Assembly: GCF_047496725.1 (NCBI RefSeq)
Contig: NC_132979.1
Span: 12,007,001-12,071,000, forward strand
Direction of reading: 5' to 3'
DNA length: 64,000 bases
Source of the DNA: Anoplolepis gracilipes
Taxonomy: Eukaryota; Arthropoda; Insecta; Hymenoptera; Formicidae
Part shown: piece by piece, positions 41,670 to 52,224 of the stretch
How the letters are laid out: the number at the start of each line of letters is the position of its first letter
Position numbering within the stretch: position 1 is the stretch's first letter
The notes under the pieces: model-generated
Told to the model about the DNA's origin: nothing
What the model saw: only the letters and a program-made list of their open reading frames with translations
Databases searched by the model: none
Translations under genes and position numbers: made by a program

Positions 41670-42678
41670 ATGATTTAAATCGAGCCAACAAAAATTGCAA
41701 CAAATTGAAAATAATAATAATACCGATGTGCCAACTTTATCCGAAATAGAACGTACTAAAAAATGAAAAAGAAAGCCAAATAAGCGTTATCAAAGTACAG
41801 CGACATCGAGTGATGATGAAGATGAGTTTTCTTCTTCAAATTTGATTCGACCGAAAAAATTACCTAAACCTAATGATCTAACAACATCAAACGAAATATC
41901 GTCAAGTCCTGCGACATCTCCAAATTTATTAACAAGAAGTACAAGAATGAGAGTTCTTTCTCATTCAAATATTGAAAGAGGTTTGTATGCATATTGTACA
42001 TTTTAGTCCCTAAAATAAAATGTAATGTATCAATTATGATAAGTCAACATCAAAATTTGTTTATGTTGCAACATCAAAATTTGTCATGTTGCATTGTCAT
42101 AATTTTTAGATTAAAAAAAAATTTTTTTATAAGTGGTTCTATTGTAAATAAAGAGGCCAACATTCCTACCTTAGGTTTGTATAAATATTTTTTTTTATGA
42201 GAGATATTATTTTAATTATTTTAATTATTTTAAATTATTCTGATTTTTTAGGTAAAATTTACTTCGAGATATTTAAACTTCAAAAGCACGTAAAAGAAAT
42301 TATTGGTCTATTAAAACAGAAAACTTTCAAAACGTTTACTTTTCCTGATGATATTCCGGTAGAATTTCCCTTAAAAAGAACCAATGAACTTCAAATATTA
42401 GAAAATTATTTGAACGTTTGTAATAATACAATCCCCTTGGTATGGATTATTATTTGTTAATATTTATATAAATGGAATTAGAAAAATACTTTATACTGTT
42501 TATATTGATATATTGTACATTGTTTGTTAGGCTTCTTTTCTATCTACGTTGGGTGGAAATAACACATCACAAACTAACAAAATTTTACTTTATATTTTAA
42601 CAAATGAACTGACACGCAATTACAATTTCGCCGGTCAGAGGCAAAATGATAAAAAAGCTTTTTCTAATCTTATTTTAA

Positions 42679-44832
42679 TGTTACGTCCTGTCGGCTCCAC
42701 GTTTTTCCTCCCACGAAATGAACACTAATCGTCCGATCGGTCACAAAAAACGGGTCGCGCAATAGAAAAGAACCGTTATTATCAAATAATGTTTAGACCT
42801 ACTAAAAACGATATCTAAACAAATACCGGAAGGGATCAATAACGAAATCCTCTAAACAACGAAACAGACAAACACAGCTGCATAATCTTAAGAAAGAAAC
42901 AAATAATGCCGCTACGCACTGTCGGCTCCACGTTTTTCCTCCCACGAAAATGAAGCAATAATCACCCAACTAATCATAAAAAGGATCGCGCGACAAAAAA
43001 TATTTTAAAACATTGAAAACGATGTCAAAAGAAACGACCGGAAAGGATCGATAGTGAGATCCTCTAAATGAATAAATCGACAAACACAGCTGCATAATCT
43101 TAAGAAAGAAACAAATAACGCCGCTACGCACTGTCGGTTCCACGTCTTTACCTCCTATAAAGATAAAGCAATAATTACCCGACCAGTCATAAGAGGGCCG
43201 CGGAACGAAAAAATGTTTTAAACATTGAAATCGATGTTCAAAGAAATGACCGAAAAGGATCGATAGCGAGATCCCCTAAACAAATAAATGGATAAAAACA
43301 GCTGCATAATCCTAGGAGATAACCAAATGAAGAATCTCCAAATTTCCTAAGAGGCCGTACAGAGCCCACCAATCAGCAACAATCAAAAATAAGGAGGAGA
43401 AGGATCTCACCGAACGACAGCTTTTTACACGTCAAAATCTCAAAAATACTCCCGCCCAAATTGTTAACACGTCCTCAAGATTTAATATAAAAAGGGAAGA
43501 TTCGCGCATTACCGACACCAAAAAATTCAAATCAGTCGATAGTACAACGTTAGATTCATTCGGCACAGTTACTCCCGCTCATTCCTATTTTCGGTCGTTC
43601 GCTGACAAGGAATTTGTTTCACATATCGGGAGTTCTGATTAAGTTTTGAAAACTATTAGAGTCTGTGCCCAACAACGACCACCTGCTGAGCAAGAGCCAC
43701 AACTGGGCCACGACCTGACCAGCAGCTAAAAACGCAACAACTCTGCCTAAATAGTAAGTCCATTTTCCTTCTCTTTCACCACCGTTCTTTCCCCTTTATT
43801 CAACCCTGTTCTTTATTTAAAGTGCCTAAAATCGCGCCGACCCACCGATTCTCGCGTGCAAATCGAGACCATAGATCGGACGATACGACCGTGAGCGAAA
43901 CCAACAGTTTAGATTCTCCCCTTTCTTCACCGCAGTACCCGCACTGTTCCACCCCGTTGAAGACGCTTTTCCCATTTACCCATAGTTACCCTGAAATAGA
44001 TTTTCCTTCCCCATCATATTCCCCCGTAACCCTTTCACCTTCGGTCATCGATATAGCCGATGATTCACCGCCGTCGTCTCCCCCAACCTTTTCCGATTCC
44101 TCGTCCGTAATCCTCTCGGATAATTCGTCGAACCACACGATAGAATTACCCGACTTCTCTTTGGAGTACTCTCCAACAGATCCTGACACCTTCGCGCTCC
44201 TCTCTTTAGAATCGAAGCTTGCATCCATGTCCGATTCCGCTCTCCTCAACCTTATAGATAGCGTCTTCGAAGACGTCGACATCGCGCCGTAACATACATA
44301 ACACTTTTCGCAAATCTTTATTATTATTATTTTTTTTTCTTATTATAAACTATTGTAACAAATATCAACCAGAATAAAATCTTTAGAATCGCACTCGTTC
44401 CCCTTCTTTTCTGGTTGATGACCTCCGTACTTATGTAACACCCGTGACCCACACACACAAACACACACACACACTCATACAAATAATTTGAAGGCCGATA
44501 TCAATAAGATTATATGTATAACGTTAGGAATTAATTGAATAAATGTTAAATTAAATATTAAATGATCGGTAAATTTATTTAACTCCCTCACTCTCTCCAC
44601 GCGAAAGATCACACTTGGTCCCGTCCCGTGTAAAAGAGATTCGATTCTTTTACCAAAAAGGGACCACCGAGAAAGCGTTCGCATAATAGAGTAACAACAA
44701 CACCCGTCGTTTACTTGTTGCCAACCTGCAGCTCGCTCGACCGAGTCACTCGTCGATAAGACTTTTGACATCGGAACAGTTCCTGTTACGCCCTTCCTCT
44801 GACCTATCCTTTCTACGGGCCTGGACGTAACA
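42679..44832 (+). mobile_element. Solo LTR, 2,154 bp, same family as 13398-15332 (copy 2)
   Basis: Ends TGTTACGTCC and GGACGTAACA, target duplication TTAA (42675-42678 and 44833-44836). It lies inside an exon of the DUF4806-type gene. It has three tandem units of 212-231 bp (from 42690, 42921 and 43133), one more than copy 1, which accounts for the 219-bp size difference. TATA box 43486-43495, spliced ORF 43753-44292, AATAAA 44373-44378. Confidence 0.85.
43753..44292 (+). CDS. LTR-encoded spliced ORF, 156 aa (copy 2)
   Basis: Exon 1 ends with A at 43753 before GTAAGT; the intron is 69 nt to AAAG at 43822; exon 2 starts TG at 43823, so the ATG again arises at the junction. All 156 codons are open. 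Differences from copy 1 cluster in the first 55 residues; the Ser/Pro-rich middle is identical. The last residues are DVDIAP. The minus-strand ORF over the same bases (43986-44282) is antisense. Confidence 0.6.
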   Translation, partial: SKSIFLLFHHRSFPFIQPCSLFKVPKIAPTHRFSRANRDHRSDDTTVSETNSLDSPLSSPQYPHCSTPLKTLFPFTHSYPEIDFPSPSYSPVTLSPSVIDIADDSPPSSPPTFSDSSSVILSDNSSNHTIELPDFSLEYSPTDPDTFALLSLESKLASMSDSALLNLIDSVFEDVDIAP

Positions 44833-45106
44833 TTAAAGTCTGTGATAATTCGTAAGTTATTTAAAGGACAATTATTTACAAATTATATATGACTATATAT
44901 ATATTAGTTTAATATTTTATAAGTGCAGTATAAATAAGATTAACGACCGCTATGGAAACTGATATAGAGAACGCAATAAAAGTGTGGTTCAAGCATGCAA
45001 AGCAACGCTTGGAACATGAAAGAAGAAGACGCATTCGCCAAAACAAGTTTTTAAAATTTTTAATATTATTTTTACTATTAAAAAATAAAGATTAAAATCG
45101 CTAATA

Positions 45107-48100
45107 TTTAATAATAAATAACAGGTTAATTAGAACGACCAAACTAGCCAAAATCATTTATTAAGTTAGTAACACAACGTTTCGACCATCTAGTTGTGGT
45201 CCTTTTCAAGTGTCACTAGAATAACAAAATATAATACAAAGGATCAAAAAATTAATAAAAATTAATAACCAATTTTACGCAAAACCAAAAAATGTAAAAC
45301 AATCGAAAAAGATAAATCTACTCACACGTAAATCAGGAACAAAAAATACAATAAGACGTTTATAAAGGTGGAGCAAATTAAACATTTCACTTGTTAAAAT
45401 CAGCAAATAATAAGACAAAATTAACACAAAAAGAGACACGTCATGTCAGGATGAGTTTTCAAACAAAACTATGAATTTTTAAAAACATATCAAACGACCT
45501 TTATAATCTTGTCGTAAATATTGTTTAGATTTTCAGTGTCTCTCTGTAGGTTAATTGTGGAATTAAATTTCTTGATGAAAAACATTTCAGCTATTTCCCT
45601 CTTCTTAATAAATTTTTCGTTATGTAAAATAGACGGTTTATTTTACTCTAAATTTATGTCCTAATTCAGTTCTATGTTTGCTAATCACCGAGTGACTAGT
45701 TGGATGCAATTTTATATTGTTAAAATTTTCCCTAATACGTGTGCGTAAATGTCATTTTGTTTGACCTATATAACAAGCATTGCAATCCTTACATTGTAAT
45801 TTATAAACAACATTGGTAAACGGAGAATTTTTTCTTTCGGTTTAAGGATGAAAAACAATTTAATTAAAAAGATTGAAAAATTAAAACTGAAATATTGTTT
45901 CAAAGATGATCCGTTCTCAAATATTGATAAATCAAAATGATTCTTAAACATTAGTGATAAGACCGTTCCTGAGTCTGTTTCTACGCTTTTAAGTTTAGGT
46001 GACAATTTTGCGCTACCTATAAATTCGTCACTTAGTAAAGATCGCGCTAATTATATACTAGACGTAGTTAAGAATTTTGAGACTTGTTCTGATAAGATTT
46101 CCACGGATCTTTTAGAGACAACTAGGATTTCAGTGGCTAACACACTGCATAGGGTCGAGGGGGCGCGTGAGTTATGTTGACAGACATATTCTACGGCCTT
46201 CTCGGCTTCAAAAAAGTTTTTATCTGACAATAAGGATATTTTAGTCACCAAAGCTGACAAGGGGCAGTCCACAGTCGTAATAAACAAGAATGATTATTTG
46301 TTAAAAATGGAATCATTATTAAGTGATGAGTCTACTTATAAGAAAATTAATAAAGATTCGATTAAACCACTCACTAACAAAATTAATTCATTGTTAAAAT
46401 CTTGGCTTACTAACGAACTGATAGATGAAAGAACTTATAAACATCTTAGGTGTACTAATGGTAATTTGCCTCGTTGCTATGGGTTGCCTAAGATCCATAA
46501 GGATTTCCATTAAGAATTATTGTTTCGACTGTCGGCAGCCGTTTGTATAATGTCTCTACTTACATACAGGATATTTTGCAAAGGTCAATTGTAAAACCAG
46601 TCTCGCATATTAGTGACGGATGGTTTTTTTCAAAAATGATCAGGGATAGTATTATCGGGAGCAGTGAAGTGATGATATCATTAGATGTAAGCTTGTTATT
46701 TACTAATGTCCCTAAAGAATTAGTTTTGAACGCCATTAAAAAACGTTGGAATAACATTACTTCCGTTACTAGTTTGAGTCTCTCTCAATTTATATATGTA
46801 GTCGAATTGATTTTGGATTCGACTAATTTCGGCTTTAACGGCCACTTTTACGAGCAAATCTTTGGTAGCCCCATGGGCTCACCTTTATCTCTGATACTTG
46901 CGGACATTGTCATGGATGATTTGGAGTCGTATTGTTTAAATTTAGTTGTTAATTAAATTAAGTTGTTAAGTTTTAAGGTCCCAGTTTATTATAGATATGT
47001 GGACGACATTTTTGCAATAGTACCACGCACAGGCATTGATGAGATGCTAGAGACCTTTAATAATTTCCACCCTCGCTTAAAATTTACGTTTAAATTGGAA
47101 CTGAATGATTCCATTAGTTTTCTTAACACCACTGTTTTGCGGGTTTACAATAGACTTGTAACTAATTGGTTTAGAAAACCTACATGGTCGGGTAGATATA
47201 TCAACTTTCACTCTAACCATCTCATGAAATATAAAATTATTACTACATACAATCTCGTCGATCATGCTTTACTGCTCTCTGATAGTAGATTCCACAATGA
47301 GAATTTAAATATCGTTTATGAAACGCTGCGTAATAATTGTTTTCCTGAACAACTTATCGGACGACACATCCAAAAACGGATTAATATTCTAAAAAACTGT
47401 AAGAATTTGGACCGTGAACCCACGAAAAAATTAAATCTAAAAACTTTTTTATTTCATTGTCTTACGTCAAAGATTTTAGTTATTGTTTGTGTCGTCTGAT
47501 GCGTGATATGGGTTTAAACGTTGCTATGACTGTAACTAATAAGCTTAATACATTGATTAAGCGTGGCAAGGATATACTACATAATGACAATAGAACCAAT
47601 GTTGTTTATAAATTACAATGTAAGGATTGCAATGCTCGTTATATAGGTCAAATAAAACGACATTTACGCACACGTATTAGGGAAAATTTTAACAATATAA
47701 AATTGCATCCAACTAGTCACTCGGTGATTAGCAAACATAGAACTGAATTAGGATATGAATTTGAGTGGGATAAATTGTCTATTTTACATAACGAAAAATT
47801 TATTAAGAAGAGGGAAATAGCTGAAATGTTTTTCATCAAGAAATTTAATTTCACAATTAACCTACAGAGAGACACTGAAAATCTAAACAATATTTACGAC
47901 AAGATTATAAAGGTCGTTTGATGTTTTTAAAAATTGACAGTTTTGTTTGAAAACTCATCCTGACATGACGTGTCTCTTTTTGTTACTTTTGTCTTATTAT
48001 TTGCTGACTTTAACAAGTGAAATGTTTAATTTGCTCCACCTTTTTATACACGTCTTATTGTATTTTTTGTTCCTGATTTACGTGTGAGTAGATTTGTCTT

Positions 48101-48291
48101 TTTCAATTGTTTTACATTTTTTGGTTTTGCGTAAAATTCGTTATTAATTTTTTGATCCTTTATATTATTTTTTGTTTTTCTAGTGACACTTGAAAAAGAC
48201 TACAACCAGATGGTCGAAACGTTGTATTACTAACTTAATAAATGATTTTGGCTAGTTTGGTCGTTCTAATTAACCTGTTATTTATTATTTT
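45107..48291 (+). mobile_element. Penelope-like element with 0.7-kb inverted arms
   Basis: Left arm 45107-45816 is the reverse complement of right arm 47597-48291, including GGTCGAAACGTTG near both ends and the 3' coding end. Between them runs one reading direction with reverse transcriptase and GIY-YIG endonuclease. The arrangement fits the inverted or partly tandem copies typical of Penelope retroelements. It sits between the DUF4806-type gene and the transposase gene of the EnSpm-like transposon. Confidence 0.8.
45849..47921 (+). pseudogene. Penelope-type reverse transcriptase with GIY-YIG endonuclease, damaged
   Basis: Starts near MKNNLIKKIEKLKLKY (45849), passes stops near 45938 and 46177, then 46298-46513 (TNGNLPRCYGLPKIHKDF), 46543-46956 (SEVMISLDVSLLFTNVP, GSPMGSPLSLILADIVM), 46963-47499 (PVYYRYVDDIFAIVP, the catalytic YVDD) and 47457-47921 with the GIY-YIG-like VYKLQCKDCNARYIGQ. 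RT first and C-terminal GIY-YIG is diagnostic of Penelope-like elements. At least three frameshifts or stops inactivate this copy, though each block is well preserved. Confidence 0.85.
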
Positions 48292-48311
48292 CACTTTTAT
48301 AACTTTAACAA

Positions 48312-50040
48312 TATGTCAAAGTTTTGTAAAAGAATTTGTTGGTCGTCGGCAACAGTATAGAAGAATTAAACATACATTTGCTAAAAAAATATTTACACAG
48401 TTTGAATGTAATCCTTTAAAAGTATGTAATAGTAATAATGACAATAATGTTTCTATTTTGGAAATGTAGGTTTGCAGTCATCTTTCTTTAAAAGAAGTTT
48501 AGACGACGAAAACATTCATGAATCATGGAGAAATGAGTACGATTTAAGACACAATAATAATGACAATAGAAATGATAGTAATGATAATAATATTAATAGC
48601 GATAACAATAATATTAATGATAATATTAATAGTGATAATAGCAATAATGATGATTATCTGAAATCAAAATTAATATTGGACTACTGTTAAACATAATATA
48701 AGTCGATCAGCTTTTACAGATTTGCTTCATATATTAAAACCGTATCAACTTCCATTTGATAGTCGCATATTATTACATACTCCATCTTTTACTAAAATAA
48801 TTTCTTTAAATCCAGGCGATCTTTACTACCTAGGCTTAGAAAATGCATTACAAAATGTCTTAATACATATGAACTGCCAATTATTTGAAAAATTGGAAAT
48901 TTGCTTTAATGTAGACGGAATTCTATTATTCAAAAGCTCTAACATACAATTGTGGCCTATTTTAGGTCAAATTATAAACTTTAGATGTAGACCTTTTGTT
49001 GTAGCTCTATTTTGTGGAAAATCAAAGCCAAAACCAATTAATCAATATTTAAATAGTTTTGTAACTGAATTAAATAACTTATTACAAAATGGATTCGTTT
49101 TCAATGGAAAAGTTTTTGAAATTAAATTACATAGTTTTGTCTATGATGCACCGGCATGTGCGTTTTTAAAATGTATAAAATCACATACAGAATATTCGTG
49201 TTGTGATAAATGTATTGAAGTTGGTCAATATTATAAAAACAAAATAATTTTATGTAACATCAAAAGCACACTGATGAATCGTTTCGTAAACAAGACAACG
49301 ATAAACATCATTTAGGTGAAACACTTTTATTAAAATTACCTATTGATTTAATTAAATGTTTCCCTATTGACACATGCATAACATTTGTTTAGGTATTATT
49401 AGAAAACTACTAAATACATGGCTTCGAGGTCCTTTACACGTTAGATTATCACAACGTGTTGTAGATATTATTTCTGATCGAATGATTAATTTAAAAATTA
49501 ATATCCCTGTTGAGTTCAATCGTAAACCACGTTCATTACACGAACTAACAAATTGGAAAGCTATGGAATTTACGACATTTTTGCTTTATATTGAACCTTA
49601 TGTATTACAAAATACACTTGATATTGTTGTTTATGAAAATTTTTTGTTACTTCACTTTTTCGTTTCTATATTAGTATCAGATAAGCATATAAAATATTTC
49701 GGAACTTATTTTGCACAAAATATTATAAACATTTTTATTGAACACTGTAAAAATTTATATGGTTTAAAATTTTTCGTTTATAATGTGCATATGTAATATC
49801 TCATTTATGTGACGATGTTAATATGTTTGGTCCTTTAGATAATTTTTCAGCATTTGTTTTTGAGTCACATTTAGGTTATCTGAAACAACTTGTAAAATTT
49901 CCGAATAACGTTCTTGAACAAATTCATCGTCGTCTTGCTGAACAGATTCTTTTATTACAAATTTAATACAAATTAATATAGAAAAATTAGAGTATGAACA
50001 CACATTTGGTCCTTTGATAAACACAAATGTTTATAATTGG
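48312..50040 (+). pseudogene. EnSpm/CACTA-like transposase relic
   Basis: N-terminal piece near 48312-48470 (GRRQQYRRIKHTFAKK), an Asn/Asp-rich low-complexity stretch (48550-48660), then 48722-49315 (CFNVDGILLFKSSNIQLWPI, FKCIKSHTEYSCCDKC-like Cys cluster) and 49374-49796 (MHNICLGIIRKLLNTWLRGP, TNWKAMEFTTFLLYIEP), with the tail FGPLDNFSAFVFESHLG at 49823-49880. The MHxxCLG...WKAxEFxxFLLY pattern belongs to transposases annotated as EnSpm/CMC-like in insects; this family call is from memory of the pattern. Frames change near 48470, 48690, 49315 and 49796. Confidence 0.6.
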
Positions 50041-50059
50041 AAAAAACAATTTTAAAAAA

Positions 50060-51475
50060 TTTACTTTAATAATATAATTTTAACAATTTACTCATATAAT
50101 AATGCAGATTGTTATTGTAGCTTTGCAAATGGAGATATAGTCATTCAAATACATAATATAGTTGTTACAACAACAGGTCAAATTTATATCATTGCAAAGC
50201 AATTTCTTGAATATTTAGACTTGTACTCCTATCCATATAAATCATCCGAATTAAAAATTTTTATCATTAAAAACTTATCTTAAAAGTTTGGCCAATTAAT
50301 AATTTTTTTAGCAAATGTATTGTTTATCCTTATAACGATATATCTTCGTTTCGTTGCCAATTATTCATAATTTAACAAATAATATTTGAGAAGATACATT
50401 ACCCAAATCTGAATTTAACATCTTATATGTTTCAGTACTTATTATTTTCGAATTTTTTAATTAACATATAAGATTATCAATTTTTATTTGCTTTTGGTTT
50501 GTTTGTCTACTTAATAATTTAATTATTTTCTTTTCTTTTCTTTCAATATAAGCTTTTCTTTCGAAATAACTTTTTCTTTTTTTATTAAAGTTTTGAACAT
50601 GTCTGCTTGATTGTTTAATTGTTTTTCATAACTTTGTGTTAAAGTACTGACTATTTCTTTCAGTTTTGCATTTTCTTCTTTCCATTTATGACACTTTATG
50701 TTTGTTTTTTATAATGTATCTATAGATTTACATTATTTTAGAAGATTCTGTTAGGTCTAAAATAAAAAAAGACATAATACTACATTTCTTTGACCAAAGT
50801 TGATTTTTCAACAATGATATTACATTCATTTACATCTCTATGAATACATAATTATTAAACAACTCTCTGAATTTTATATAATAAATTTTTTATTATTTTT
50901 TTTTATCTAGTTGTATTATATGGTGCATCGTATCAGTATTAGTGACTTTCATAGTGATTTTCATATAATGCAAAGGTGTGTGTATATATATATATATTTA
51001 TTTATTTATAATTCATGTACTTACATGTATCTTTATTCATGTATTTAAAACTTTTTATTTATCAAAACTTTAACTATGTAAATTTACACTAGGTATAATA
51101 TCTGTTTTTAATCCTTTTATTTTTGAAGAGTTAGAAAAATCTGTATTATTAAAATGAAATTGACAAATGCAACTTGATGAAGTTGGTCTAATTTTTTTAT
51201 TAACTGCTGCTATCCATTGCTCCAGTAAGATAGGTATAGTCGTAGGAAATTTAAATTATTTATTTAAATTTTCTACGACTATACTATATCATACATATTC
51301 TTATTCAAAATTTTATCAAGAAGAAATTTTAAAACCCTGTTCGAAAACGTCATGAACTAACCAAACAAATTTTATTTTTAAGAGAATAACAATGACAAAA
51401 AGTTTATATAATATAATCCTAAATTAATAAAATTTCTTTATTTTATAATAATTTTATAAAAATGTGGAAAACTCG
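50060..51475 (+). mobile_element. 3' region of the EnSpm-like transposon (first copy)
   Basis: Transposase C-terminus, then AT-rich noncoding sequence colinear with 5985-8242 but without the two insertions found there. It contains the 47-base hairpin (51236-51282) and ends after AAAATGTGGA. Comparing the two copies supplies the empty sites used to define the insertions at 7057 and 7764. Confidence 0.65.
51236..51282. repeat. Hairpin, second copy of 8011-8057
   Basis: Same 21-bp arms and 5-base loop with identical sequence to the first copy. The stretch 51476-51870 after it holds a CATA/CACA microsatellite and no supported gene. Confidence 0.7.
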
Positions 51476-51871
51476 GAGATAAAGGTCAGATATATATCAA
51501 GATTAAAAATAGCACCTGGAATTCATTTAGGAGATATTATCTGGACCGACAAAAAGATCAAGTCGTGCACGACATGCGAACATACATACATACATACGCA
51601 CATACATACGCGTGCACATACACATACGTACGAAACGGACAATGCGAGTCTAAATCTAGCGGTATATACAAAGGGCCACATGCGATACTAATGCGTAAAC
51701 AACGGCCTCGAAACCGCGTTATCAATTGGCGACGCTTAAGATCTGAGCCAAGCCAATACGCTATCTTCCCAAACCGATTGACCAAGGAAGTCGTCGTTAG
51801 ACAATCTTAGTACGAACGGCATAACTGTAAGAGTTAAAGGTTATAAACTATAGAATCCAAGTTCCTGTATA

Positions 51872-52112
51872 CAGTACCGGCCAAAAATATATCACCTTTA
51901 GTATTTTTGAGTATAATTTTATTCAAAGTGCATGGATATTTATAATATCATAAAATATATTTTGATAATAAATACAACTTACTAAATAAAATATTTTTCA
52001 TAAAATAATATAAAAACTTAATTTTAATAATATAAAAAATTAATTTTGTAAGTAAATTAAATTAAATTTATGCTCAAAAATCCTAAAGGTGATATATTTT
52101 TGACCGGTACTG
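51872..52112. mobile_element. Tc1/mariner-type MITE, 241 bp
   Basis: Inverted ends CAGTACCGGCCAAAAATATA and its complement (ending TTTTGACCGGTACTG), arms of about 45 bases with few mismatches, flanked by TA on both sides (51870-51871, 52113-52114). The interior is A/T-rich and noncoding. Confidence 0.8.
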
Positions 52113-52224
52113 TACAATTCGTGAAATATAACAGAGTTTACCACAAGTGCACACAGTGTTCTTTAATCACATCATACGAAGACGTCGAGCCCACGAGCCG
52201 GCACATCAGATACAATAAACACTA

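Larger units (their letters stand above)
41670..45095 (+). pseudogene. DUF4806-type gene of an EnSpm-like transposon, split by a solo LTR
   Basis: Exons: 41670-41980 (Ser/Lys-rich, with SSDDEDEFSSSNLIRPKK), 42252-42439 (FPLKRTNELQILENYLN), 42531-42678 plus 44837-44851 (STLGGNNTSQTNKILLYILT then NFAGQRQNDKKAFSNL, cut by the LTR) and a last exon about 44942-45095 (ENAIKVWFKHAKQRLEHERR). The FPL...GG...WxG-like order resembles DUF4806 proteins that are multi-copy in ants and often linked to transposons. At least one stop (near 41755) breaks exon 1. A related, shorter copy is at 55594-56300. Its molecular role is unknown. Confidence 0.65.
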
